From Alphaproteobacteria bacterium UBA6324 (GTDB lineage: Bacteria > Pseudomonadota > Alphaproteobacteria > CAAGCB01 > CAG-977): a stretch of 64,000 bases of DNA. The notes beneath the pieces were generated by a model that ran no database searches, was not told the DNA's origin, and worked only from the letters and a program-made list of their open reading frames with translations. A program made the position numbers and the translations under genes. Location: assembly GCA_002439085.1 (NCBI GenBank), contig DJSW01000020.1, positions 1 to 64,000 of the forward strand, given 5' to 3'. Shown here in pieces: positions 51,406 through 60,440 of the stretch; position 1 is the stretch's first letter, and every line of letters begins with the position of its first letter.

Positions 51406-52485
51406 ATGAACAGACGCGATTTTTTGAAAACCGGCGCGGTCGCGGCGGTCGTTTTGGCGGCGGGCGGATTGGCAGTGAAAAACACTGTTTTAAAGAAAAA
51501 AACGGGGCTGGAAAAACGGAATTTGGGCGGGCTGAACGTTTCCGCCGTCGGTTTGGGATGTCTGCCCATGGTCGGGTACTACGGCGGAACGTATGATAAA
51601 AACGAAATGATCGCCCTGATCCGCCGCGCCTATGACCGCGGAGTGACCTTTTTCGACACGGCGGAGGTTTACGGCCCTCACACCAGCGAAACATGGGTCG
51701 GCGAGGCTTTGGAACCGTTCCGCGACCGCATCAAAATCGCGACGAAATTCGGTTTCGGCGTCGAAGAGGGGCGGCCGACCGCGTTGAACAGCCGTCCCGA
51801 CCACATCCGCCGCGCGGTGGAAGGGTCGCTGAAACGGCTGGGTACCGACCATATTGATTTGCTGTACCAGCACCGCGTCGATCCGGACGTTCCGATGTCC
51901 GATGTCGCCGGAACGGTCAAGGATTTGATGGCGGAGGGCAAAGTCCTGCACTGGGGATTGTCCGAAGCGGGCGCGAAATCCATCCGCGCGGCGCACGCGG
52001 TTTGCCCCGTTTCCGCCGTTCAAAGCGAATATTCGCTGATTTGGCGCGAACCGGAAACAAAGATTTTTCCGACTTTGCGCGAATTGGGAATCGGTTTTGT
52101 GCCGTATTGTCCGCTGGGGCGCGCGCTGCTGACCGGCGCGATCAAAGCGGACAGCCGTTTTTACAACGAACGGCGCGCGACGCTGCCGATGTTCACGCCC
52201 GAAGCCTTGCCGCACAATATGCAAATCTTCGATTTGACAAGGAAATGGGCGGAAAAGCTGGGCGTCACGCCCGCGCAATTCGCCTTGATCTGGCTGTTGT
52301 CCCAAGCGCCGGACATTGTGCCGATTCCCGGAACGACAAATCCGGAACATCTGGACAAGCTGACGGAAAATATGAACGTTCGCTTGACCGCAGGACAGCG
52401 GTTGGAATTTGAACGGGACTATGCGCGAATCCGCCTGATCGGGCACCGCGCCGATCCGTTCACCGAAAGCCAGATCGACAAATAG
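51406..52485 (+). CDS. Tat-exported aldo/keto reductase
   Basis: 359 residues, SD AAGGGAGG. Twin-arginine signal MNRRDFLKTGAVAAVVLAAGG. The mature enzyme has the AKR catalytic residues: Asp and Tyr in FFDTAEVYGPH, Lys in KIATKFGFG and His in DLLYQHRVDP, plus an NADP-binding C-terminus (IPIPGTTNPEHLDK-like). A periplasmic NADP-dependent enzyme is unusual, although Tat export of folded cofactor-bound AKRs is known. Probably under the divergent LysR regulator. Confidence 0.9.
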   Translation: MNRRDFLKTGAVAAVVLAAGGLAVKNTVLKKKTGLEKRNLGGLNVSAVGLGCLPMVGYYGGTYDKNEMIALIRRAYDRGVTFFDTAEVYGPHTSETWVGEALEPFRDRIKIATKFGFGVEEGRPTALNSRPDHIRRAVEGSLKRLGTDHIDLLYQHRVDPDVPMSDVAGTVKDLMAEGKVLHWGLSEAGAKSIRAAHAVCPVSAVQSEYSLIWREPETKIFPTLRELGIGFVPYCPLGRALLTGAIKADSRFYNERRATLPMFTPEALPHNMQIFDLTRKWAEKLGVTPAQFALIWLLSQAPDIVPIPGTTNPEHLDKLTENMNVRLTAGQRLEFERDYARIRLIGHRADPFTESQIDK

Positions 52486-52583
52486 GCGGATTTCCTTTTC
52501 AATCCGGTTTGAACTGTGAATTGACTTCACGGGCGGGGGATTTTATAACGGAACGGGTCAAACCGTTTGAAAAGGGGGATTTT

Positions 52584-53672
52584 ATGAAACGCAGCATCGT
52601 CACTTTGCCCGATTACGCCATTGGCGCGGACGTTTATGAAAAAGCGGGGGCTTTTATCAAAAAATACGGCGCGACGGCCGTGATCATCGGCGGAAAAACC
52701 GCCATGTCCGTCGCGGCGGGGGATTTGACGGACGCGTTGGCGCGCGACGGCGTTTCCGTGACGGGGCAAGTGTGGTTCGGCGGCGATTCCACCTATGAAA
52801 ACGTCGAAATGCTGGTGGCGGACGAAACCGTCAAATCGGCCGATGTCGTTTTGGCCGTCGGCGGCGGCAAATGCTGCGACACGTGCAAAGTCGTCGCGGA
52901 ACGGCTGGGCAAACCGCTGTTCACGTTCCCGACCATTTCGTCGAACTGCGCGCCGTGCACGGCTTTGGCGATCATGTACAACGCGGACGGCAGCTTTAAA
53001 AACAACTTTTATTGCGCGCATCCGCCCTTGTGCGTGTTCATCAACGACAAAATCATCGCCGAATCCCCGATCGCCTATCTGCGCGCGGGCATCGGCGACG
53101 CGCTGAGCAAAGAAGCCGAGGTCGAGCTGGCCTTGCGCCACGTCGAACCGGATCAGAACCTGTTGGTCGGCCGGTGTTTGTGCGCCGCCTGCACCGAACC
53201 GCTGCTGCAATACGGCGAAGAGGCGTTGAAAGCCTGCGAAAACAACCAAACGTCCAAAGCGTTGCAAGAGGTCGTTCTGGACATCGTCATTTCCACGGGA
53301 TTGGTCAGCAACATGACGGTTTGCCCCGAATTTTATTACAACACGAATCTGGCGCACTGCTTTTACTACGGGGCGACGATCTTTCCCGTCGCGCATCAGT
53401 ATCTGCACGGGTTCATCGTGGCGTTCGGCGTATCCGTTTTGCTGGATTACGACGGTCAAACCGAATTGCGCGACCGTGTGATGCGGTTTTACAAAAAAAC
53501 GGGGCTGCCCGTTACGCTGGCGGATATCGGCCTGACGCGCGAAGATTTGCCCGCTTTGATTGAAAAAGCGACGCACGTCCCCGGATGGCACGTCGAAGGA
53601 TACGATTTGAACGCCGAAAAATTCCGCAAATCGGTCATTAACGTGGACGATTTGGGAAAAACGCTGAAATAG
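52584..53672 (+). CDS. Iron-type (glycerol dehydrogenase-like) alcohol dehydrogenase
   Basis: 362 residues from the ATG at 52584, SD AAAAGGGGG. NAD motif VVLAVGGGKCCDTCKVVAE is where family III dehydrogenases have GGGKxxD, and TFPTISSNCAPCTALAI plus HCFYYGATIFPVAHQYLHG supply metal ligands (Asp/His pattern). The family oxidises glycerol or reduces hydroxyketones and aldehydes. Unusually Cys-rich around the active site. Substrate unknown. Confidence 0.85.
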   Translation: MKRSIVTLPDYAIGADVYEKAGAFIKKYGATAVIIGGKTAMSVAAGDLTDALARDGVSVTGQVWFGGDSTYENVEMLVADETVKSADVVLAVGGGKCCDTCKVVAERLGKPLFTFPTISSNCAPCTALAIMYNADGSFKNNFYCAHPPLCVFINDKIIAESPIAYLRAGIGDALSKEAEVELALRHVEPDQNLLVGRCLCAACTEPLLQYGEEALKACENNQTSKALQEVVLDIVISTGLVSNMTVCPEFYYNTNLAHCFYYGATIFPVAHQYLHGFIVAFGVSVLLDYDGQTELRDRVMRFYKKTGLPVTLADIGLTREDLPALIEKATHVPGWHVEGYDLNAEKFRKSVINVDDLGKTLK

Positions 53673-53674
53673 AT

Positions 53675-53956
53675 ATTTTATTAACGGTTGGGCTTTATCC
53701 TTTATCCGAAACATTTGATGAATGTTTCGGGGTGTGGAAACCCCTCTAATGCGTCTTGTGTAAAGACGATAATTTTGCACGCCTTCTGGTTCAAACGACC
53801 GGAAGGCGACAAAATAAGTGTATGCGAAACACCGCGGGATACTAGTTGACCGCGGCGTGTTCGGCATATGCGAATATGTCGCACTATTTCATTAGAGTAG
53901 TTTCCAACTTCCGGTCGCCTTCATCAGGCGACTTTTTCGTTTAAAGGAAACGCTTG
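53675..53956 (+). ncRNA. Structured ~280-nt leader RNA before the BcgI-like restriction genes
   Basis: A 10-bp hairpin (53706-53730) is followed by a junction closed by CTCTAATG (53744-53751) and CATTAGAG (53890-53897), a perfect 8-bp long-range pairing. Inside it are stems CGTCTT/AAGACG, CGCCTTC/GAAGGCG, CCGCGG/CCGCGG and CGGCATAT/ATATGTCG (GCGA loop). CCGGAAG (53799-53805) can alternatively pair with CTTCCGG (53908-53914) beside a terminator. The design parallels leaders A and B; sequence similarity is slight (AACTTCCGG versus AACTCCCCG). It may limit restriction gene expression, or be an independent RNA. Confidence 0.6.
53914..53938 (+). terminator. Intrinsic terminator directly before the BcgI-like methylase-nuclease
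   Basis: GTCGCCT (53914-53920) and AGGCGAC (53926-53932), a perfect 7-bp stem, then TTTTT, ending 6 nt before SD AAAGGAAA. Confidence 0.75.
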
Positions 53957-55960
53957 ATGCCCAGTATCGAAGAAAAAATCGAAAACATCGCCAAGGAACA
54001 GCTGAAAAAATGCCGGACGTTCACCAAAACCGAAAGCGTTAACGCCGAAATTGACGACGCGTTGAAAAACGCCCCGTCCAAAAGCGGCGGAAAAGGAAAC
54101 AACTATCCCGACATCAAATTGTTTCTGACGACGAAATCCAACCGGAAAATCCCCGTGATGATCGAGGTCAAAGGAACGAAAGGGGCTTTGATCAAAACAG
54201 CATTGAACGGCGAAATCGACAATTCAAAGCCGGCCAACATTCAAAAATACGCGGTGAACGGGGCGGTTCATTACGCCGATGCGATTGTGAAAAACACAGT
54301 ATCGTACAAGGAATCCGTCGCCGTCGGCGTGAACGGATACGAAGACGCGGGCGAAATCAAAACGGAACTGGGCGTTTATTACGTTTCGGCGAACAACTTT
54401 TGCATCCCGAAAAAAGTCGGCGATTACAGCGATTTAAGTTTTCTGTATCCGGAAAATTTTGAAAGCTTCGTTCAAAAAATCGACGCGCTTTCCCTGACCG
54501 AAGAGGAAAAAGAGGCGAAAGCCAAAGATTACGAAAACCAAATCGAAATCAAGCTGAAAGCGTTGAACCAAAAAATGCACGACGAATTGAAAATATCCGT
54601 CGGGTCGCGCGTTCAGCTGGTGGCGGGGCTGATTATGGCGGCTTTGGGCGTTGACGGCAGGGTTTCCCCGCTGGAAATAACGGATTTAAAGGGCGACACG
54701 GGGGAAAATTCAAACGACGGAAAGATCGTCGTCAACAAAATCGCCGACTTTTTAAACGAAAAGAATCTGCCCAAGGAAAAGCGGGAGCTGATCGTTTCCG
54801 ATTTGTCGCAGGTGTTCGTTTATTCGCAAATCTACAAACCCAAAAACGGCGAAAGCGCGATTAAAACCGTCTATACCGTCATTAAAAACGACATCATGCC
54901 GATTTTCACGTCGGCGCGGCATTTGGACTTTACGGGCAGACTGTTCAACGTACTGAACGAATGGGTGGACATTCCGGACGGCGATAAAAACGATGTCGTG
55001 CTGACCCCGCGCTATGTCTGCGAATTTATGGCGAAGCTGTGCAAAGTCAACAAGGACAGCTATGTTTGGGACTATGCGACGGGCAGCGCGGGATTTTTGA
55101 TTTCCGCGATGAAGCAAATGATCGACGACGCGGAAAAAACGATCGCCAGTCCGAAAGAACGCGCCGAAAAAATCGCGCACATCAAATATTTTCAGTTGCT
55201 GGGCGTCGAACTGCGCGCCGACATTTATATGCTGGCGGTGCTGAACATGATTTTGATGGGGGACGGTTCGTGCAACATTTTGCACAAGGATTCCCTGACC
55301 GAATTTAAAGGAAATTACGAACAGGGGACGCAAAAGGACACGCCGTTTCCCGCGGATGTTTTCCTGTTGAATCCGCCCTATTCCGCCAAAGGAAAGGGAT
55401 TTGTCTTCGTTGAACGCGCACTTGGCCGGATGTCGGGCGGCCGCGCCGCGGTTTTGATTCAGGAAAACGCCGGCAGCGGCAACGGTTTGCCCTACACAAA
55501 GGAAATTCTGAAACGCAACACGCTGGTCGCCGCGATTCACATGAGCGACATCTTTTGCGGCAAAGCGGGCGTGCAGACGGCGATTTACGTTTTCGACGCC
55601 GGCGTTCCGCACGGCGCGGACAATCTGGTGAAATTCATTGATTTTTCAAACGACGGCTATACGCGTCAAAACCGCAAAAAATCAAGCGCGGACGTTAATT
55701 TGAAAAACACGGGCGACGCCGCCGGCCGCTATCGCGAAGTTGCCGACATCGTTTTAAACCGCAAAAAGGCGACGCATTATTTTGACGATTGCGTGACGGA
55801 GGACACGATTTCCCTGAACGGCGACGATTGGACATACGCGCAGCACAAACGGGTGGACACGATTCCGACCGAATCCGATTTCAGAAAAACCGTCGCGGAT
55901 TATTTGGCGTGGAAAGTGTCAACCCTGTTGAAATCGGAGGGAACGCCCGAAAATTTTTGA
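53957..55960 (+). CDS. BcgI-like restriction-modification subunit (nuclease + N6-adenine methylase)
   Basis: 667 residues from the ATG at 53957. N-terminal PD-(D/E)xK nuclease: P51-D52 in NNYPDIKLFL and E70-x-K72 in VMIEVKGTKG. Methylase motif I WDYATGSAGF (371-380) and the N6-adenine motif NPPY (472-475). Nuclease and methylase in one chain with a separate two-TRD specificity subunit is the Type IIB (BcgI) arrangement, which cuts on both sides of a bipartite site. The next gene overlaps its stop by 4 nt. All catalytic residues look intact. Confidence 0.85.
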   Translation: MPSIEEKIENIAKEQLKKCRTFTKTESVNAEIDDALKNAPSKSGGKGNNYPDIKLFLTTKSNRKIPVMIEVKGTKGALIKTALNGEIDNSKPANIQKYAVNGAVHYADAIVKNTVSYKESVAVGVNGYEDAGEIKTELGVYYVSANNFCIPKKVGDYSDLSFLYPENFESFVQKIDALSLTEEEKEAKAKDYENQIEIKLKALNQKMHDELKISVGSRVQLVAGLIMAALGVDGRVSPLEITDLKGDTGENSNDGKIVVNKIADFLNEKNLPKEKRELIVSDLSQVFVYSQIYKPKNGESAIKTVYTVIKNDIMPIFTSARHLDFTGRLFNVLNEWVDIPDGDKNDVVLTPRYVCEFMAKLCKVNKDSYVWDYATGSAGFLISAMKQMIDDAEKTIASPKERAEKIAHIKYFQLLGVELRADIYMLAVLNMILMGDGSCNILHKDSLTEFKGNYEQGTQKDTPFPADVFLLNPPYSAKGKGFVFVERALGRMSGGRAAVLIQENAGSGNGLPYTKEILKRNTLVAAIHMSDIFCGKAGVQTAIYVFDAGVPHGADNLVKFIDFSNDGYTRQNRKKSSADVNLKNTGDAAGRYREVADIVLNRKKATHYFDDCVTEDTISLNGDDWTYAQHKRVDTIPTESDFRKTVADYLAWKVSTLLKSEGTPENF

Positions 55961-57084
55961 CCGGCCCCCGTTTGGAAAAATTGAACAAGGAATTTGAACA
56001 AAACGGGGGCGAATGGAAAGAATTTAAAATCGGGGAATTGTTTGATATACATCCGACAAAAGCTTACAAACTGACAAACGCGGATTTACTGAACATCAAC
56101 GGGAAAACGCCCGTCGTTTCAAATACCGGCTTGAACAACGGCATCATCGGATTCAGTGCTTTGCCACCAACCGAACAAGGCAATATCATCACATACAGCG
56201 ACACGACGACATCGGACGGTATTTTTTATCAGCCTGCCGATTTTATCGGTTATCCGCATATCCAAGGATTATATCCGCATCAAGAAAATAAATGGTTTGA
56301 AAAATCGCTGTTATATTTTGTGTCGTTGTTTCGTAAAAGTGCGGCCGGACGTTTTGATTACACCAATAAATTCAATCGTAAAACAGCGGCTGAATTGACA
56401 GTCATTCTTCCCGCCGCGCCCGACGGAATGCCGGATTTTTCCTATATGGAACGGTATATCGGCGAGCTTGCGGCGTATCTGCGCGCCGCCGGATTGGAAA
56501 ATTACGATTTAACCGCCGCCGAACAAACCGCGTTGGACGATTTTAAAAACAATCGCTTGAATTTTAAGGAATTTAAAATTGGCAATTTGTTTGAAATTTC
56601 AACGCCAAAGAAGAAATTTAACGCAAATTCTGTTAAATTCGGCGGACGCTTTCCTTATGTCGTCAGGACATCTTTAAATAACGGTATTCGCGATTTTTTA
56701 GATGAGGATGAACGTTTCTTAAATTCTGCCGGCACAATATCGTTCGGTCAAGATACGGCGACGATTTTTTATCAGGAAAAGCCTTATTTTACAGGTGATA
56801 AAATAAAAATCCTACGATTTAAGATAATGAATTTAAATGAAAAAATTGCCAACTTTATGTTGACACTGATGCGAAAAAGCTTTTCCCATTTTCAATGGGG
56901 GCAAAGTTCTTTCAATGAAAACGTTTTAAAAAATGTTGCTATCAAGCTTCCTGTAACAAGTGATGCGCCGGATTTTACTTTTATGGAATCGTTCATCACG
57001 GCGCAGCAAAAGCTGGCGATCAGGGACATTGTGTTGTGGAAAGACAAAGTCATATCCGAAACGCGGAAAATCGCGAATGTTTGA
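55957..57084 (+). CDS. BcgI-like specificity (S) subunit with two target-recognition domains
   Basis: 375 residues if the TTG at 55957 (overlapping the previous stop, TTGA) is the start; GGAGGG lies ~15 nt upstream. Two related halves: WKEFKIGELFDIHPTKAY (TRD1) and FKEFKIGNLFEISTPKKKF (TRD2), each followed by helices. Each TRD reads half of a bipartite DNA site. The second half and the middle are AT-richer than the methylase gene, consistent with TRD exchange. The unusual start suggests coupled low-level translation. Confidence 0.85.
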   Translation: MTGPRLEKLNKEFEQNGGEWKEFKIGELFDIHPTKAYKLTNADLLNINGKTPVVSNTGLNNGIIGFSALPPTEQGNIITYSDTTTSDGIFYQPADFIGYPHIQGLYPHQENKWFEKSLLYFVSLFRKSAAGRFDYTNKFNRKTAAELTVILPAAPDGMPDFSYMERYIGELAAYLRAAGLENYDLTAAEQTALDDFKNNRLNFKEFKIGNLFEISTPKKKFNANSVKFGGRFPYVVRTSLNNGIRDFLDEDERFLNSAGTISFGQDTATIFYQEKPYFTGDKIKILRFKIMNLNEKIANFMLTLMRKSFSHFQWGQSSFNENVLKNVAIKLPVTSDAPDFTFMESFITAQQKLAIRDIVLWKDKVISETRKIANV

Positions 57085-57090
57085 CGCAAA

Positions 57091-57131
57091 AGAAAACCCC
57101 CGCCGGAAAAGCCTGACGGGGGTTTGATTTT
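57091..57131. terminator. Bidirectional terminator between the S gene and ferredoxin
   Basis: AACCCCCG (57095-57102) and CGGGGGTTT (57117-57125), followed by GATTTTT on plus and TTTTCTTTT on minus. Confidence 0.8.
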
Positions 57132-57148
57132 TCGCGTTTGAAACGGAA

Positions 57149-57373
57149 TTAAGCCTTCGCGGATTCTTCGGCGTTGAACTTGATCCATTTTTCATCGGCG
57201 TCCGCGTCGTTGCAGATCGCGCCCTGCGGGCATTCGGAAATGCAAACGCCGCAATCAATGCAGGTGTCGGGGTTGACAACGGCCTGCGTGTCCGCTTCGG
57301 TGATCGCGCCGACGGGGCAAACGTCGATGCAGGTCAGGCATTTCACGCAGGAATCGTTAATAACAGAAGCCAT
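57149..57373 (-). CDS. 2[4Fe-4S] ferredoxin
   Basis: 74 residues; SD GGAG-like before the ATG. Two classic cluster motifs CVKCLTCIDVCP and CIDCGVCISECP, plus a C-terminal acidic tail. It is the clostridial type with two [4Fe-4S] clusters, not the longer seven-iron FdxA usually following the S4/helicase pair in Alphaproteobacteria. A low-potential electron carrier suited to anaerobic metabolism. Gene order helicase-S4-ferredoxin is otherwise conserved. Confidence 0.93.
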   Translation of the reverse strand: MASVINDSCVKCLTCIDVCPVGAITEADTQAVVNPDTCIDCGVCISECPQGAICNDADADEKWIKFNAEESAKA

Positions 57374-57456
57374 TTTAAATCTCCTCTAAACAGGTTTGTA
57401 TGACACAGTCAATATAAACTTTTCCCCCCGCTTTTCAAGACGGAATCGAAACGCCG

Positions 57457-57828
57457 TTAAAATTTGCCTTTCAGCCGGTTCAGCGCGCGGCGGTCGCGTT
57501 TGGTCGGACGCCCCGATCCCGCCGGACGGTATTCAAACGCGGATTTCGGCGGCGGCGCCGTCCGTTCCGGTTCACGCAGGTTTTCGTACAGCGTTTGCGC
57601 GACGGGCGCGCCGACCCGCCGTTCGGCGAATCCGGCCACCCGTATGAAAAAACGCACGGTCGCGCGCAGAAAAACCAGCTCGTCGCCGATTTTAACGTCA
57701 ACCGACGATTTCAGAACCTTGTCCCCGTTCAGCGCGACGTGACCGCCCGCGACCATTTCCTGCGCCGCCGTCCGCGTTTTGGCGAAACGGGCGAAGTACA
57801 GCCATTTGTCGATGCGTTGGGATTCCAC
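57457..57828 (-). CDS. S4-domain RNA-binding protein (Hsp15-like)
   Basis: 123 residues. S4 domain at the N-terminus (RIDKWLYFARFAKTRTAAQEMV, GHVALNGDKV), then a basic tail (RPTKRDRRALNRLKGKF). Hsp15 binds stalled 50S subunits carrying nascent chains. It starts 3 nt after the helicase stop, so the two are co-expressed. Confidence 0.88.
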   Translation of the reverse strand: MESQRIDKWLYFARFAKTRTAAQEMVAGGHVALNGDKVLKSSVDVKIGDELVFLRATVRFFIRVAGFAERRVGAPVAQTLYENLREPERTAPPPKSAFEYRPAGSGRPTKRDRRALNRLKGKF

Positions 57829-57831
57829 CGC

Positions 57832-60360
57832 TTATTTCTTTTTCAGCGCCGCCAAAGCCGCGAACGGCGATGTCGGGTCGATTTCCTTTTCGTCGTGTTT
57901 CGGGGTTTTGTGCTTTCTGAATTTCGGCTGGATCATCAGGATTTCGGTTTCCTTCGTTTCTTCGCCGACGGTTTCGGTTTTCGTTTCCTTCGTGATTCTG
58001 AATCCGAGGAAACCGAACACTTCTTCGGCTTCGTCGCGTTTCAATCCGGCGATCGACAGCAATTCCAGCGGCAGGATTTGCGGCTTGCCCTTGTCCTGAC
58101 GGGTGATTTCGCGCAGTTTCGCGGTGAACCGTTCCATCACATCGACGCGGATCGCCCGCGTTCCGGCCAAAGCGTACCCTTGCGCCAGATACAGGGCGCG
58201 CGGCACGCCGCGTTCGACGGCGAAAGACATCTTGCCGTCAACGGCGAATCCGGTTTCGTACTGCGTTTTTTCAAACCAGATTTTCCACAAAACGGCCAAA
58301 ACGCGTTGCGCCGCGGGTTTCAGCAACATCGGGAAGAACAGATAGTCGTGGCCGAGGCGCAAACCGGCCTTGGCCAGCACTTTTTTATCCGCGTCGTTCA
58401 GCCCTTTGATCAAATCGGCCACTTTTTCGCGCGGCATCGTCCCCAGCTGTTCGGCGACCTGCCACAAAATGCCGCGGGCGGACCCCGAGGCGTTTTCCTC
58501 GTCCAGCGTGCGCAAAGCCGTGAACAGCGGCGCGATTTTGTTGTTCAGATAGACTTCCAGCCAGCCGGTCAAGCGTGTTTTGACCTGATCGATCTGCGCC
58601 TGATCGACGGTTTCATGAATGCTGACGGTCACGGCGGGGTGCAGGATGTCGCGGCCCTTGACGACCTTGCCCAAAACCTGTCCTTTCCACAGGATTTCCG
58701 CGTTGTTTTCCAACGTGAAATCGTCCTGCGGCGCGGCGCAGACGGCGGCCACCCTGTTTTGAAATTCCGCCTGCAAAGCCTTTTCCGCCGCCGAAATCAA
58801 AACGCGGTCGGCGAATTTGCCCGCGCCCGTGATCGGTTCAAAACGCAGTCCGTTCATTTTGCCGACCTGTTGCCCTTCGACTTCGACAACGCCGTCTTCG
58901 TCGATTTTAGTGAACAATTCAACTTGTGCTTTCATACCTTTAACCAAAACAGATGTACGCCTATCCACGAACCGTTGAGCCAGCTTTTGATGCAAAGCGT
59001 CCGACAGCCTGTCTTCAACCGCCCTCGTCCTTTCACGCCAGTACGCCGACCGGTCGATCCATTCCTTTCTTTGCGCAATATACGTCCAAATTCGGATTCC
59101 TGCAATACGTCCCGTGACGGTATCAATGTCGCCGTTCGCATTATCCAGAAAAGCGACCTGCTTTTCCATGAAATCCTGCGGCACGCGGCCGGTTTCCAAA
59201 ATGTGGCGGTAAATGCGCCCGACCAGTTTGGCGTGGGCTTCGGGCGTGACTTTGCGAAAATCGGGGATGCGGCACACGTCCCACAGCAAAGCCACCCACG
59301 ACGGGCTGTCCGCCAGCCGGACGATTCCCGCGTCGCGCGCCAGCGATTCCAGCACCTGCTGGTCTTCGGCCTTGCGCGCGCCGACCAAACCGGCTTTGTC
59401 GGGGCGGACGTTCAAACTGCGAATCAGGGATTCGATCGTCGTCATCCGCAAATCGGGATTGCGCCAAAACAGGTGCGGCAGGGGTTCAAAGCGGTGTTCC
59501 TCGATCCGGTCGATCACATCCTGCGTCATCGCGGACGCTTCGGCCGCCGCGCCGAACGTGCCGTCCTGCATATAACGCCCCGCGCGTCCCGCGATCTGCG
59601 CCAGTTCCGCCGGTGTCAAAGCCCGCATCCGCTGTCCGTCGAATTTGCGCAAAGACGTGAAGCAGACGTGCCGCACGTCCATGTTCAGCCCCATGCCGAT
59701 CGCGTCGGTGGCGACCAGATAATCAACCTCGCCCGATTGGAACATATCGACCTGCGCGTTTCGGGTGCGGGGGCTCAGCGCGCCCATTACGACCGCCGCG
59801 CCGCCCTTTTGCCGGCGGATCAGCTCGGCCAGCGCATACACGTCGGGGATTGAAAAACCGATCACCGCCGACCGTGGGGGCAGGCGGGTGATTTTCTTGA
59901 TCCCCGTGTAGGTCAGTTTTGAAAAACGCGGGCGCGTTTCGATTTCAATGTCGGGCAGCAGCTGTTTCAACAGCGGTTTGATCGTTTCCGCGCCCAGAAA
60001 CATCGTTTCCCGCATTCCCCGCGCGTTCAGCAGGCGGTCGGTGAAGATGTGTCCGCGTTCCGTGTCCGCCGCCATTTGGATTTCATCAACGGCCAGAAAC
60101 TCGACCTTGCGTTCCAACGGCATCGCTTCGACCGTGCAGACGAAATAGGACGGGGATTCGGGCATGATCTTTTCTTCGCCCGTGATCAGGGCGACGGCGC
60201 CCTCTCCCTTGATCCGGACGATTTTGTCGTAGTTTTCGCGCGCCAACAGCCGCAAAGGAAACCCGATCATGCCCGTGCGGTATGTCAGCATTTTTTCGAC
60301 GGCCAGATACGTTTTGCCCGTGTTCGTGGGGCCCAGCAACGCTTTTACGACACTTTCCAT
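57832..60360 (-). CDS. SUV3-like DEAD/DEAH-box RNA helicase
   Basis: 842 residues. Walker A LLGPTNTGKTYLAV, motif II VDEIQM (in LAVDEIQMAAD), motif III LGAETI, and motif VI QIAGRAGRY. Homologues are the bacterial relatives of mitochondrial SUV3, conserved in Alphaproteobacteria next to the S4 protein, and thought to act in RNA turnover. The C-terminal ~350 residues are family-specific and end in a Lys-rich tail. Confidence 0.93.
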   Translation of the reverse strand: MESVVKALLGPTNTGKTYLAVEKMLTYRTGMIGFPLRLLARENYDKIVRIKGEGAVALITGEEKIMPESPSYFVCTVEAMPLERKVEFLAVDEIQMAADTERGHIFTDRLLNARGMRETMFLGAETIKPLLKQLLPDIEIETRPRFSKLTYTGIKKITRLPPRSAVIGFSIPDVYALAELIRRQKGGAAVVMGALSPRTRNAQVDMFQSGEVDYLVATDAIGMGLNMDVRHVCFTSLRKFDGQRMRALTPAELAQIAGRAGRYMQDGTFGAAAEASAMTQDVIDRIEEHRFEPLPHLFWRNPDLRMTTIESLIRSLNVRPDKAGLVGARKAEDQQVLESLARDAGIVRLADSPSWVALLWDVCRIPDFRKVTPEAHAKLVGRIYRHILETGRVPQDFMEKQVAFLDNANGDIDTVTGRIAGIRIWTYIAQRKEWIDRSAYWRERTRAVEDRLSDALHQKLAQRFVDRRTSVLVKGMKAQVELFTKIDEDGVVEVEGQQVGKMNGLRFEPITGAGKFADRVLISAAEKALQAEFQNRVAAVCAAPQDDFTLENNAEILWKGQVLGKVVKGRDILHPAVTVSIHETVDQAQIDQVKTRLTGWLEVYLNNKIAPLFTALRTLDEENASGSARGILWQVAEQLGTMPREKVADLIKGLNDADKKVLAKAGLRLGHDYLFFPMLLKPAAQRVLAVLWKIWFEKTQYETGFAVDGKMSFAVERGVPRALYLAQGYALAGTRAIRVDVMERFTAKLREITRQDKGKPQILPLELLSIAGLKRDEAEEVFGFLGFRITKETKTETVGEETKETEILMIQPKFRKHKTPKHDEKEIDPTSPFAALAALKKK

Positions 60361-60383
60361 GGCTGAATCTTTCCTTTAAAGGG

Positions 60384-60412
60384 TTGAAATCGGCGCAACG
60401 ATCACCTAATTA
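60384..60412 (+). promoter_or_regulatory. Putative promoter of htpG
   Basis: TTGAAA (60384-60389), 17-nt spacer, TAATTA (60407-60412). The core GGTTGAAA with CCTAATTA also partly resembles an RpoH promoter, fitting a heat-shock gene, but matches that consensus less well than the dnaK promoter. Confidence 0.45.
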
Positions 60413-60440
60413 AAATCAGTTCTTTCATCAGGAGGTTATA

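Noticed and set aside
53787..53800. GGTTCAAACGACC resembles a tRNA T arm
   Set aside because: No acceptor stem, anticodon arm or D arm can be drawn around it; it is the loop of one helix in the restriction-gene leader.
57595..59853. 752-codon plus-strand frame opposite the helicase
   Set aside because: Antisense shadow of a helicase with intact Walker and GRAGR motifs.
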